Shown here piece by piece: positions 1 to 7,781 of a stretch of DNA of 64,000 nt. Below the pieces are notes generated by a model, which was not told the DNA's origin, ran no database searches, and saw only the letters and a list, made by a program, of their open reading frames with translations. The position numbers were made by a program, and so were the translations under genes. Source of the stretch: Ferrovaceae bacterium (lineage in GTDB: Bacteria > Pseudomonadota > Gammaproteobacteria > Burkholderiales > Ferrovaceae). Location of the stretch: contig DAIDLC010000002.1 of NCBI GenBank assembly GCA_027449685.1, positions 62,001 through 126,000 of the forward strand, written 5' to 3'. Numbering within the stretch: the first letter of the stretch is position 1; every line of letters begins with the position of its first letter.

Positions 1-251
1 GGAAGAATTATATCGAACCGATATCTATGACTCACTATCCCCATGAATGGGATTGATTTTTTTATAAACCGCGCAATATTTCCGAGTCAACTCATTTTTT
101 TACATTCCCGCAACAGAATCAGCCCTGGTTGCTGCTTGCACAAGAGGGGTCGTCCAGGCAATGTGGGCGCTTTGCACCCGCCTGCGGCCATACCGCAGAC
201 CCTCACCTAACCGTCTCACTGCGGATATTTTCACTATGATAGACTAAGCGC
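1..251. other. Intergenic region upstream of lptM-lysA
   Basis: I find no convincing coding sequence here. Two small inverted repeats are visible: ATATCG/CGATAT at 10-24 with a 3-base spacer, and CTGCGG/CCGCAG at 182-198 with a 5-base loop. TATGAT at 235-240 is a reasonable -10 box for lptM-lysA, but no good -35 box is seen at the usual distance. The ORF antisense to lptM has no recognisable protein features. Confidence 0.5.
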
Positions 252-455
252 ATGAGATCTGTTGGCCGCCCTGTGCGTTTTTTTTGGATTCTACTACTGA
301 GCACTCCGCTAAGCGGCTGCGGCCTGAAGGGCCCGCTCTTTCTTCCCCCCAAACCCAGCACCACCGGTAATTCGGCTCCTTCTACCTCCCCAAAACCCCC
401 CGAAGCGCCGACTGGAACCACTACGCCCCCTTCTACTCCTACCAAGACACCATGA
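252..455 (+). CDS. lptM: LptM-type small outer-membrane lipoprotein (YifL family)
   Basis: A 67-residue lipoprotein. A basic N-terminus and short hydrophobic segment lead to the lipobox LSGC, with the lipidated Cys at about residue 23, directly followed by the family hallmark GLKGPLFLP. The rest is a low-complexity Pro/Thr/Ser tail. In E. coli LptM assists disulfide maturation of the LPS translocon LptD-LptE at the outer membrane; that role is transferred from the family. The gene overlaps lysA by four bases (ATGA), the usual lptM-lysA arrangement in beta- and gammaproteobacteria, so translational coupling is likely. No clear Shine-Dalgarno sequence precedes the ATG. Confidence 0.9.
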   Translation: MRSVGRPVRFFWILLLSTPLSGCGLKGPLFLPPKPSTTGNSAPSTSPKPPEAPTGTTTPPSTPTKTP

Positions 456-1726
456 AGACCGATTTCTTCCTGACTCCCGAATTAACCAGAAACAACCAGG
501 GAGAATTAATGTATGAGGGGGTATCCCTCACCCTTCTGGCGCAAGTTCATGGCACCCCCTGCTATGTGTATTCCAAAGCAGCCATCTGCAACGCCTGGCA
601 AGAATTCGATGAAGCCTTCAGGCCGCTATCTGCGCTCATCTGTTACGCCGTCAAGGCCAATTCGAACCTGTCTCTGCTGCGCTTGCTGGCCCGCCTGGGA
701 GCAGGATTCGATATCGTCTCTGGGGGCGAATTAGCGCGTGTTCTAGCTGCCGGAGGAGATCCACGCAAGGTCGTGTTTTCCGGAGTAGGGAAATCCAGCT
801 CGGAAATGAAGCAGGCCTTGCTGGCCGGAATTTTATGTTTTAACGTGGAATCCCTGCCCGAATTGGAACGCTTGTCTCATATCGCCTCGGAATTGGGGGT
901 TTGCGCCCCCGTTTCCTTGCGCGTGAATCCCGATGTAGATCCTAAAACCCATCGCTACATTGCCACCGGATTAAAACAAAGCAAGTTTGGTATTGCCTAC
1001 GAATCAGCCTTGGCATTGTATGAGCACGCACGGACGTTGCCTGGCTTACAGATCACCGGCATCGATTGTCATATTGGTTCCCAGATCACCTCCTTGTCCC
1101 CCTTTCTCGAGGCCCTGGAACGCATTCTGCGATTGGTGGAACGTTTGGATTCAGTGGGTATTCCACTGCGTCACCTGGATCTGGGGGGAGGATTGGGTAT
1201 TCGTTATCACGATGAAGAACCCGTTGCACTGCGCACCTATGCCCAGGAAATTGGCCAGCGACTGCGCCACTTCAAGGGTCGCTTGCTGCTGGAACCGGGG
1301 CGTCGGATCATGGGCAACAGCGGTCTTTTCCTCACCCGTGTGGAGTACTATAAAACGACTCCGGACCGGTGTTTTGCCGTTGTGGACGGAGCCATGAACG
1401 ACTTGATCCGCCCGGCGCTATACGACGCCTGGCACGAAATCGTTCCGGTGCTAGCCCGAGACCGCACTGAAGAACTGGTGGATGTGGTGGGACCCGTGTG
1501 CGAAACAGGGGATATTCTGGCGTCACAACGCAATCTGGCAGTGTCCCAGGATGATTTGCTGGCCATATTATCCACCGGCGCCTATGGCTCATCCATGGGG
1601 TCTAATTATAATGCTCGCCCGCGCCCAACAGAACTACTCGTGGATGGTACGCAGGTGCATGTCATCCGACGGCGCGAGTCCTGGGAAGCCATGTACGCAC
1701 AGGAATCGCCCGCTCTCGATCTTTGA
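452..1726 (+). CDS. lysA: Diaminopimelate decarboxylase
   Basis: A 424-residue PLP-dependent fold-type III decarboxylase converting meso-diaminopimelate to L-lysine, the last step of lysine biosynthesis. The PLP lysine is K68 in CYAVKANSN. The glycine loop GGGLGIRY, the EPGRR phosphate-binding motif and the VGPVCETGD active-site segment (Cys donated across the dimer) are all present, as is the late Y-N-A-R-P motif. The length is normal for the family. The start overlaps the lptM stop (ATGA). No dapF or other DAP-pathway gene follows; the next gene is an unrelated basic protein. Confidence 0.96.
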   Translation: MKTDFFLTPELTRNNQGELMYEGVSLTLLAQVHGTPCYVYSKAAICNAWQEFDEAFRPLSALICYAVKANSNLSLLRLLARLGAGFDIVSGGELARVLAAGGDPRKVVFSGVGKSSSEMKQALLAGILCFNVESLPELERLSHIASELGVCAPVSLRVNPDVDPKTHRYIATGLKQSKFGIAYESALALYEHARTLPGLQITGIDCHIGSQITSLSPFLEALERILRLVERLDSVGIPLRHLDLGGGLGIRYHDEEPVALRTYAQEIGQRLRHFKGRLLLEPGRRIMGNSGLFLTRVEYYKTTPDRCFAVVDGAMNDLIRPALYDAWHEIVPVLARDRTEELVDVVGPVCETGDILASQRNLAVSQDDLLAILSTGAYGSSMGSNYNARPRPTELLVDGTQVHVIRRRESWEAMYAQESPALDL

Positions 1727-1727
1727 T

Positions 1728-1743
1728 GGTGCAGTACTGCACC
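1728..1743. other. Perfect 16-bp palindrome after lysA
   Basis: GGTGCAGTACTGCACC lies two bases past the lysA stop. As RNA it would fold into a short hairpin, but no T-run follows directly; a T7 run occurs only at 1768-1774. It may be a weak terminator or a protein-binding palindrome. The rest of the gap up to the next gene at 1998 shows nothing else I can name. Confidence 0.4.
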
Positions 1744-1997
1744 GTTCATTTAGTAGCTGATCGATACTTTTTTTACAAATATCAGTCAAAATAGTTCATC
1801 TCATTCCCTGTCATTCCATGGGTTTTCTCATAAAACTGCAATAGAATCCTCATCACCAATCAAGGGCTGCACATTCTGGCAAGGCGCGCCCTTCATGCGT
1901 GGGTTCGATGGTTTTGGTCGATTGCCCCCACTTTGGTAGTGTCTTACACGAATCAAGATGGAACCGAGCCTTTACCCTCAACATCAAGGAGTCAACC

Positions 1998-2720
1998 ATG
2001 GTAGCCGCCAAAAAGAAAACAACCGAGAAAAAACCTTCTGAAAAAAAAGCCGGTATAAAAAAGCCGGATGTCAAAAAATCCGCAGCGAGCAAGAAAGTCG
2101 TAACGGCCAAAAAAGAGACCAAAAAGGATGCTGAAAAGAAAGCAAGTGCCAAGAAAGCAGTAGCCACCACCAAGAAAGTCACTGCCAAAAAGGCTGCAGC
2201 ACCCAAAAAGGCCGTAACCGCCAAAAAACCGGCAGCCGCCAAGAAAGCAGTAGCCACCACCAAGAAAGTCGCCGTCAAAAAAGCCGCAGCACCCAAAAAG
2301 GCCGTTACCGCCAAAAAACCAGCCGCTGCCAAGAAAGCAGCAGCCACCACCAAGAAAGTCGCTGTCAAAAAAGCTGCGGCACCCAAAAAGGTGTTGGCCC
2401 CATCAAAAACGGCGGCAGCAAGCAAGAATCCAGCAGTAGAAAAAATCGCGGCGCCGAAAAAAGCTGCCGCAGTCAAAAAACCCCCCATCATCAAGAGCGC
2501 TGATCCAGCCAAGAAGCCGGCCACGGCCGTGAAACCTCCGGTGGCGCGCGTAACAGCCACACCCAAAGTAGCAGCCGCAAAACCTGTCGCTCCAAAGCCT
2601 GCAGAAACCAAACCCGCAGCAAGTGCCACTCCCGCTCCCGTGGCACCAAAACCAGCGCCAGTGGTGGCACCCACCCCCGCACCCGTGATTGCCACGCCGC
2701 TGATCAAACCCATGTTCTAA
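1998..2720 (+). CDS. Histone H1-like Lys/Ala/Pro-rich DNA-binding protein
   Basis: A 240-residue, extremely basic, low-complexity protein made of KK-AAAP-KKAV-type repeats, resembling the C-terminal tail of eukaryotic histone H1 and bacterial proteins such as AlgP or Bordetella BpH1. Lys, Ala, Pro, Val and Thr make up almost everything; no folded domain is apparent. The likely role is nonspecific DNA binding and nucleoid compaction. I chose the internal ATG at 1998 because an AAGGAG Shine-Dalgarno sits at 1986-1991, six bases upstream; the in-frame upstream extension has different composition and no ribosome site. The last 60 residues are Pro/Ala/Val-rich with fewer lysines. Internal 90-base tandem repeats suggest length variation between strains. 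Confidence 0.85.
   Translation: MVAAKKKTTEKKPSEKKAGIKKPDVKKSAASKKVVTAKKETKKDAEKKASAKKAVATTKKVTAKKAAAPKKAVTAKKPAAAKKAVATTKKVAVKKAAAPKKAVTAKKPAAAKKAAATTKKVAVKKAAAPKKVLAPSKTAAASKNPAVEKIAAPKKAAAVKKPPIIKSADPAKKPATAVKPPVARVTATPKVAAAKPVAPKPAETKPAASATPAPVAPKPAPVVAPTPAPVIATPLIKPMF
2157..2396 (+). repeat. 90-bp tandem repeat inside the H1-like gene
   Basis: Units begin at 2157, 2247 and 2337, each opening with GCAG(T/C)AGCCACCACCAAG and encoding a 30-residue basic block. Units one and two are near identical and the third decays after about 60 bases. Such in-frame repeats can expand or contract without breaking the reading frame. Confidence 0.8.
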
Positions 2721-2746
2721 ACCCAGGCGGCAAGTTGCAGGCAATC

Positions 2747-2785
2747 AGTCAGGTCGCATCCCTTGATCGAAGGGGCGACCTGACT
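2747..2785. terminator. Bidirectional terminator between the H1-like gene and mtgA
   Basis: An 11-bp perfect stem (AGTCAGGTCGC at 2747-2757, GCGACCTGACT at 2775-2785) continues, after a 2-base bulge, into a 5-bp stem (CCCTT/AAGGG) around a GATCG loop. It sits between convergent genes, its right arm overlapping the mtgA stop codon. T-runs are poor on both sides, so efficiency is uncertain. Confidence 0.6.
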
Positions 2786-3491
2786 ATTTGGGAATGGCCA
2801 CCTGCTCCATCCGATATTCGATCGTTTCGGTTTTTTCCAAGAGGCGAAGGCTATCCCCGTGCCGATCGAAATAGCGCGGTCGTGGAATCATAGATGCCAG
2901 GCGGGCAGCCTGTTGCTTACTCAAGCCTCCCACCGGCGCCTGAAAATAATGTCGCGCAGCCGCAGAGCATCCAAATAGCCCATCACCCCATTCAATGACG
3001 TTCAGGTAGACTTCCAGAATGCGGTGCTTGCTCCAGACCCCCTCGAGCATGAGCGTAATGAGGGCTTCCTGCAGTTTGCGCCAAAGACTGCGCTGTTCAC
3101 TGAGAAACAGATTTTTTGCCAACTGCTGGGTAATGGTGGAACCGCCCGCCAAGGCTCTTTGATGGGCCATATCTTTATCGAGGGCCAGACGGATTCCCTT
3201 CCAGTCAAACCCATGATGCGCGACAAAATTGGCATCTTCTGCCGCAACCACGGCCCGCTTGAGAGACGTGGGTATTTGTTCGTAGCGCACCCAAGGATGC
3301 GTTTGCAAGGGACCTTGGCCAGCCATCTGACGGGCTTGGGCTCTTTGACGCATGAATGCCGTCTGCTGGGGATCATGGTCTCGCCACCAAAGCACCTGGG
3401 CAAAAACCCAGCATTCCCAGAGCGCGAACAACCATACACCCCACCGGCAGAGTCGCCACACAAGCGGCCATACCCGCCCGGAATAGTTCAC
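2784..3491 (-). CDS. mtgA: Monofunctional biosynthetic peptidoglycan transglycosylase
   Basis: A 235-residue glycosyltransferase family 51 enzyme that polymerises lipid II into glycan strands at the inner membrane. One N-terminal transmembrane segment is followed by the GT51 motifs: AAEDANFVAHHGFDW with the catalytic Glu, GGSTITQQLAKNL, the RKLQEA region and LEVYLNVIEWG. There is no transpeptidase domain, so it is the monofunctional type. The frame is open far upstream inside aroE, but the supported start is the GTG at 3491-3489. It overlaps the aroE stop as GTGA, gives the normal family length and places the membrane segment at the N-terminus. Confidence 0.93.
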   Translation of the reverse strand: MNYSGRVWPLVWRLCRWGVWLFALWECWVFAQVLWWRDHDPQQTAFMRQRAQARQMAGQGPLQTHPWVRYEQIPTSLKRAVVAAEDANFVAHHGFDWKGIRLALDKDMAHQRALAGGSTITQQLAKNLFLSEQRSLWRKLQEALITLMLEGVWSKHRILEVYLNVIEWGDGLFGCSAAARHYFQAPVGGLSKQQAARLASMIPRPRYFDRHGDSLRLLEKTETIEYRMEQVAIPK

Positions 3492-4327
3492 GCCGCGTGC
3501 CGTAACCGTTGCAATACCGATGCCGTCTGTGGCTGGATGCCACGCCACAAACAGAAGGATTCCGCCGCCTGTTCCACCAACATCCCCAAACCATCCGCCG
3601 TTTGGAGTGCCCCCCACTGCCTGGCCATCTGCATGAAAGGTGTGGCAGTTGCGCCATATTGCATATCGTACGCCAGTGTTGCTGGAGTAAACACGCTGGC
3701 CGGTAGCACAACTTCTCCTCCCGTCAAACCAGCTGAGGTGGCGTTCAATACCAGATCGAACGGTTCGCTCGGTATGTCGTCCAGCGCACAAGAGGTCAAT
3801 TTTTCCAGCTGCCCCGGGAGGAGAAGCCCGCAATCCACCAGCTCGCGCTGCAATTGTCGTGCGCGTGTCAACGTTCGGTTGGTCAGTACCAGCTGGGCCG
3901 GAGATTGCTGCAACAGGGGCAAGAGTACCCCGCGCGCGGCCCCGCCAGCTCCAATGAGCAGCACGCGTTTTTTCTCCAACCAAAAGCCGAGATTGCGTGT
4001 CAGATCGCGTACCAATCCCACCCCATCCGTGTTATCGGCATGGATATTCTGTTCCTGGAACACGAGGGTATTGGCTGCACCCGCTACAAGCGCCCGCTCT
4101 GAACAAGTATGGGCCATGGCCAGAGCACGTTCTTTGAACGGTAAAGTCACATTCAGTCCGCACCCACCATCACGGATAAACTGCAGGACAGTCTGTTCAA
4201 ATTTGTCAAGTGGTGGTCCGATGCGTTCGTAGCTCATGCTCTGGCCAGTTTCATGGGCAAACAGAGCATGAATCTGGGGAGAGCGGCTATGGGAAATGGG
4301 TTGCCCGATCACACCATAACGATCCAT
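3488..4327 (-). CDS. aroE: Shikimate dehydrogenase (NADP+)
   Basis: A 279-residue AroE that reduces 3-dehydroshikimate to shikimate in aromatic amino-acid synthesis. The N-terminal substrate domain has PISHSRSPQIH and the catalytic Lys in NVTLPFKE; NTDGVGLVRDL carries the catalytic Asp. The nucleotide domain has GAGGAARGV, and NRT after the following strand fits NADP preference. It is translated ahead of mtgA with a GTGA overlap, a pairing common in betaproteobacteria. Confidence 0.96.
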   Translation of the reverse strand: MDRYGVIGQPISHSRSPQIHALFAHETGQSMSYERIGPPLDKFEQTVLQFIRDGGCGLNVTLPFKERALAMAHTCSERALVAGAANTLVFQEQNIHADNTDGVGLVRDLTRNLGFWLEKKRVLLIGAGGAARGVLLPLLQQSPAQLVLTNRTLTRARQLQRELVDCGLLLPGQLEKLTSCALDDIPSEPFDLVLNATSAGLTGGEVVLPASVFTPATLAYDMQYGATATPFMQMARQWGALQTADGLGMLVEQAAESFCLWRGIQPQTASVLQRLRHAA

Positions 4328-4344
4328 GACACGTCCTCTTCTGG

Positions 4345-4797
4345 CTAACCTTGCTTCCAGGGCAGTCCGGCCGCGCGCCAGCCATTGATGGCATTCCGGT
4401 GGCCCTGCTCATCCCGATCTCCTTCAAAACCATGCAGAATGTTGTAGCACGGGCCTAGACCGGCGGCCGCAGCTGCGCTGGCTGCCGCGTGAGAGCGCAC
4501 TCCGGAGCGGCACAAGAACAGTAGCAGGGCCTCTTCGGGCACCGCCTGACGCAACAGTTCGATAAATTTTTCGTTGCGCTGACAGGCCGGATAATTTTGC
4601 CACTCCAGGTGAAGTGCGTCCGGGACAAAACCGACCCAATCAAGTTCTGCTTTGGTTCTAACATCCACCAGGAGGGCTGAGTCGGCCTCACCCAGCAGAG
4701 AAAACGCTTCTACGGGCAGCAATGCGCCGTCATAGGAGAGATTGGCGTCAAAGGCACGCTGATGTGCCAACTTAAGTAATTCGGAAATTTTTGACAT
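4345..4797 (-). CDS. Single-domain rhodanese-like sulfurtransferase
   Basis: A 150-residue protein with one rhodanese domain. The active-site loop CRSGVRSH matches the CRSGxRS class, and DVRTKAELDWVGFVPDALHLEW is the typical CH2A region. There is no signal peptide, so it is cytoplasmic. The likely role is persulfide transfer; the acceptor is unknown. It lies 17 bp upstream of aroE on the same strand. The start is uncertain: the ATG at 4797 gives a normal domain boundary, while an upstream ATG at 4833 would add 12 residues. Neither has a strong Shine-Dalgarno. Confidence 0.85.
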   Translation of the reverse strand: MSKISELLKLAHQRAFDANLSYDGALLPVEAFSLLGEADSALLVDVRTKAELDWVGFVPDALHLEWQNYPACQRNEKFIELLRQAVPEEALLLFLCRSGVRSHAAASAAAAAGLGPCYNILHGFEGDRDEQGHRNAINGWRAAGLPWKQG

Positions 4798-4921
4798 GAT
4801 CCATTGAAGGGAAATGATCCTTGGAGCGCTCATTGTAGTACGCGTCCTGCCAATCCGTAAAAAATCGCCTTGGGATTGTCAGCCAAACATGCGCCCCATT
4901 TTAGTGCTGACCATTGAAAAA

Positions 4922-4938
4922 CGCACCATAATAGAGCA
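4922..4938 (+). promoter_or_regulatory. Candidate NtrC site upstream of glnA
   Basis: CGCACC-N4-TAGAGCA agrees with the NtrC consensus TGCACC-N4-TGGTGCA at 5 of 6 and 5 of 7 positions with the correct spacing. It lies about 157 bases upstream of the predicted sigma-54 start, within the normal range for an enhancer. The right half-site is imperfect. Confidence 0.4.
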
Positions 4939-5060
4939 ATTGGCCCATGGGCGTGCCCCGGATGTTTCGTCCATTCCCAATTTGGTCACGCGAGGAATGC
5001 CAGCGTCAGCCCCTTTGCACGCTTCATTGTGGCACAATGGGCGTTGGTACACCTTCAAAT

Positions 5061-5077
5061 TGGCACATAACCTGCTT
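5061..5077 (+). promoter_or_regulatory. Sigma-54-type promoter of glnA
   Basis: TGGCAC-N5-CTGCTT matches the -24/-12 consensus (TGGCAC-N5-TTGCW). The invariant GG is at 5062-5063 and GC at 5074-5075, with exact spacing. Transcription should begin near 5087, leaving an 86-base leader before glnA. This is the expected arrangement for an NtrC-activated glutamine synthetase gene. Confidence 0.75.
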
Positions 5078-5172
5078 TCAGTCGGAATTGGTATTTGTAA
5101 TCATGGCCTGGGCATAACTGCTCAAACCCAATCCGGGAAGGCTTCGCGAACGAAACAACAGGAGAGCAAGAA

Positions 5173-6582
5173 ATGGCAGCAGCTGATGTCATGCAAATGA
5201 TCAAGGACAACGAGGTCAAATTCGTGGACTTTCGTTTTACGGATACTCGGGGCAAGGAACAGCACGTATCGGTTCCCGTCAGCGCCTTTGGTCCGGAAAA
5301 ATTCACCGAAGGCCACGCCTTTGATGGGTCATCCATTGCCGGTTGGAAGGGTATACAGGCCTCAGACATGCTATTGATGCCTGATGCCTCCACCGCCAAT
5401 CTGGACCCGTTCATGGATGAAACCACATTGCTACTGACCTGCGATGTGATTGAACCTTCCGATGGCAAAGGCTATGATCGCGACCCGCGCTCTCTGGCTG
5501 GTCGTGCAGAGTCGTATCTCAAGTCCAGCGGTTTGGGAGATACGGCCTACTTTGGCCCAGAACCCGAATTTTTCATCTTCGATTCCGCCACCTGGAACGT
5601 GGATATGTCTGGAAGTAGTGTCCGAATCAATGCCGAAGAAGCCCCCTGGTCCTCCAACCGGGACTATGAGGGCGGCAACATGGGCCATCGCCCGGGTGTG
5701 AAGGGGGGATACTTTCCCGTCCCACCGGTTGATTCCCTGCAGGATATTCGCTCGGCCATGTGCCTGGCCCTGGAAGACATGGGAGTCCCGGTAGAAGTGC
5801 ATCACCACGAAGTGGCCGCAGCCGGTCAATGTGAAATTGGCACCAAGTTTGCTCCTTTGGTGCAACGCGCTGACTGGACCCAAATTCTGAAATATGTCGT
5901 CCATAACGTAGCTCACTCTTATGGAAAGACAGCCACTTTCATGCCTAAACCCGTTGTGGGCGATAACGGTTCTGGTATGCACGTGCATCAATCCATCTGG
6001 AAAGATGGCAAAAATCTGTTTGCCGGCAATGGCTATGCCGGACTTTCTGACTTCGCGCTGTATTATATCGGGGGCATCATCAAGCATGCCAAAGCGCTCA
6101 ATGCCATCACCAACCCCAGCACCAATTCCTACAAACGCCTCGTTCCCGGTTTCGAAGCACCGGTCAAACTGGCCTATTCTGCCCGCAATCGCTCGGCAGC
6201 CATTCGGGTTCCTTTCGTACAAAGTGACAAGGCCCGGCGTATCGAAGTGCGTTTTCCTGATCCCATGGCCAATCCTTACCTGGCCTTCTCGGCCATGTTG
6301 ATGGCCGGCCTGGATGGCATTCAAAACAAAATTCACCCGGGTGAAGCCGCCGACAAGGATCTGTACCATCTGTCTCCTGAAGAAGATGCCAAAATTCCAG
6401 CCCCCGCCGCCTCACTAGATGAAGCGCTGGCTGCCCTGGATAAGGATCGTGAGTTCCTGACTCGCGGTGGTGTTTTCTCCAACGAGATGATCGATGCGTA
6501 TATCGCCCTGAAAATGGAAGAAGTCACTTTATTCCGGATGACCACACACCCTGTGGAGTTTCAGATGTACTACAGTTTGTAG
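5173..6582 (+). CDS. glnA: Glutamine synthetase, type I (GSI-beta)
   Basis: A 469-residue enzyme, the same length as E. coli GlnA, making glutamine from glutamate, ammonium and ATP. Visible signatures are [12 protein letters not shown] near the N-terminus, the metal-binding [15 protein letters not shown], and [17 protein letters not shown]. Tyr398 in LYHLSPEE corresponds to the adenylylation site, so GlnE control is expected. AGGAG lies about nine bases before the ATG. The sigma-54-type promoter upstream and ntrB-ntrC downstream form the classical glnA-ntrBC block, here separated by an intrinsic terminator. Confidence 0.97.
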   Translation: MAAADVMQMIKDNEVKFVDFRFTDTRGKEQHVSVPVSAFGPEKFTEGHAFDGSSIAGWKGIQASDMLLMPDASTANLDPFMDETTLLLTCDVIEPSDGKGYDRDPRSLAGRAESYLKSSGLGDTAYFGPEPEFFIFDSATWNVDMSGSSVRINAEEAPWSSNRDYEGGNMGHRPGVKGGYFPVPPVDSLQDIRSAMCLALEDMGVPVEVHHHEVAAAGQCEIGTKFAPLVQRADWTQILKYVVHNVAHSYGKTATFMPKPVVGDNGSGMHVHQSIWKDGKNLFAGNGYAGLSDFALYYIGGIIKHAKALNAITNPSTNSYKRLVPGFEAPVKLAYSARNRSAAIRVPFVQSDKARRIEVRFPDPMANPYLAFSAMLMAGLDGIQNKIHPGEAADKDLYHLSPEEDAKIPAPAASLDEALAALDKDREFLTRGGVFSNEMIDAYIALKMEEVTLFRMTTHPVEFQMYYSL

Positions 6583-6623
6583 TCGTATCCTCAAGAAGCG
6601 TTACCCTGGCTTCTGAACACCCG

Positions 6624-6657
6624 AAGGCCCGCTCCCGGATGGAAGCGGGCCTTTTTT
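6624..6657 (+). terminator. Intrinsic terminator after glnA
   Basis: A 10-bp stem, AAGGCCCGCT at 6624-6633 paired with AGCGGGCCTT at 6644-6653, has a 10-base loop and runs into six T residues. It should uncouple most glnA transcription from ntrB-ntrC. Confidence 0.92.
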
Positions 6658-6684
6658 AATGGCACAACTCAAGCCCAAGCGCCC

Positions 6685-7764
6685 ATGACCAAAGCATTGC
6701 AAACGCTACCGCCAGACCCCGACATTTTTTGCGGCCTCGACTATTTGGCCACAGCCGTATTGGTGCTGGATACCAACCTGAATATCCGCTTTAGCAATAC
6801 TGCGGCAGAAAATCTGCTGGAGACCAGTTACAAAAAACTATTGGGACAAGGAATTTGCAAGGCATTGGGACAAGATGCCTTTCTGCAGGAAATGATCCTT
6901 AGTGCTTTGCATCAGAACATGGGTTTCATCGAACATGAACTCCACCTGTCGCGTAAGGGAGCTCCACCGCAGTTACTTAGCTGTACGGGTACACCCATGC
7001 AGGGGGAACCGGGCGTTCTGCTGGAATTACGCCCCATCAGTCAGCGCGTCCGGATTGCCCGGGAAGAAAAAATCATCGAAGATCAAAAATATAACCGGGA
7101 ACTGGTACGCAATCTGGCTCATGAGATTCGCAACCCCCTGGGAGGAATTCGTGGCGCCGCCCAACTGCTGGAACGGGAACTGGATCGACCCGCTTTGAAA
7201 GAGTATACGCAAGTGATTCGGGACGAGGCGGATCGTTTGCAGTTATTGATGGATCGCATGCTCAGCCCCAATCGAACGCAAAAGCGAATGGCACTGAATA
7301 TTCACGAAGTTCTGGAACGGGTACGGAGCGTCATACTGGCAGAATATCCGGAAGGCATCCAAATTCATCGCGACTATGACACCAGTCTGCCAGAAATTTC
7401 TGGCGATCGGGAGCAACTCATTCAGGCGGTCCTCAATATTGTGCGCAATGCCGCGCAAGCCTTGCGTGGCCAAGGCACCATTCACCTGCAAAGTCGCTCC
7501 CTGCGCCAACTGACCCTGGCCCGTCGACGCTTTCGTTTGGGACTGCTGATTCGAATCCTGGACAATGGCCCCGGTATTCCTCTGGCTATTCAGAATCGCA
7601 TTTTTCAGCCGCTGGTTTCGGGTCGTGAGGGAGGAAGTGGCCTAGGGCTCATGTTGGCACAAAACTTGATTAGCCAACATCATGGCTTGGTGGAATTTGA
7701 GAGCAAACCCGGGGAAACCTGTTTCAGTCTGATCCTTCCCTTGCCAGAAACCGAATATTCCTAA
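6685..7764 (+). CDS. glnL: Nitrogen regulation sensor kinase/phosphatase NtrB
   Basis: A 359-residue cytoplasmic histidine kinase without membrane segments. An N-terminal PAS domain covers roughly residues 15-125. The H-box is LAHEIRNPLGG with the phospho-acceptor His146. The N-box is LNIVRNAAQAL, and the ATP-binding glycine motifs are DNGPGIP and GGSGLGLML. It is expected to phosphorylate NtrC under nitrogen limitation and to dephosphorylate it when PII signals nitrogen excess. It is followed 17 bases later by ntrC in the same direction. Confidence 0.95.
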   Translation: MTKALQTLPPDPDIFCGLDYLATAVLVLDTNLNIRFSNTAAENLLETSYKKLLGQGICKALGQDAFLQEMILSALHQNMGFIEHELHLSRKGAPPQLLSCTGTPMQGEPGVLLELRPISQRVRIAREEKIIEDQKYNRELVRNLAHEIRNPLGGIRGAAQLLERELDRPALKEYTQVIRDEADRLQLLMDRMLSPNRTQKRMALNIHEVLERVRSVILAEYPEGIQIHRDYDTSLPEISGDREQLIQAVLNIVRNAAQALRGQGTIHLQSRSLRQLTLARRRFRLGLLIRILDNGPGIPLAIQNRIFQPLVSGREGGSGLGLMLAQNLISQHHGLVEFESKPGETCFSLILPLPETEYS

Positions 7765-7781
7765 TCGAGGATGAGATCATC

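Larger units (their letters stand above)
4798..5172. other. Divergent regulatory region between the rhodanese gene and glnA
   Basis: This 375-base gap has no plausible gene. It holds a sigma-54-type promoter for glnA, an NtrC-like site about 157 bases upstream of the predicted start of transcription, and a 13-base palindrome ATTGT-GGC-ACAAT at about 5027-5039. The rhodanese promoter should lie at its left end, but I cannot place it. Confidence 0.6.

Noticed and set aside
2157-2396. Regular repeats considered as a CRISPR array
   Set aside because: Units are 90 bases, contiguous, in frame and protein-coding, with no spacers.
1853-2713. Minus-strand 286-codon open frame opposite the H1-like gene, rich in Ala, Phe and Leu
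   Set aside because: It is the antisense of AAG/GCC repeats. The plus strand has a good ribosome site and matches a known protein type.
3024-4232. Plus-strand 402-codon open frame opposite mtgA and aroE
   Set aside because: Both minus-strand genes carry intact catalytic motifs; the plus-strand frame shows no domain and crosses their junction.
6660-6676. TGGCAC-N5-AAGC resembling a sigma-54 promoter just before ntrB
   Set aside because: The -24 half and the GC spacing fit, but the -12 half lacks the TT and transcription would start at the ntrB ATG itself, leaving no ribosome site.
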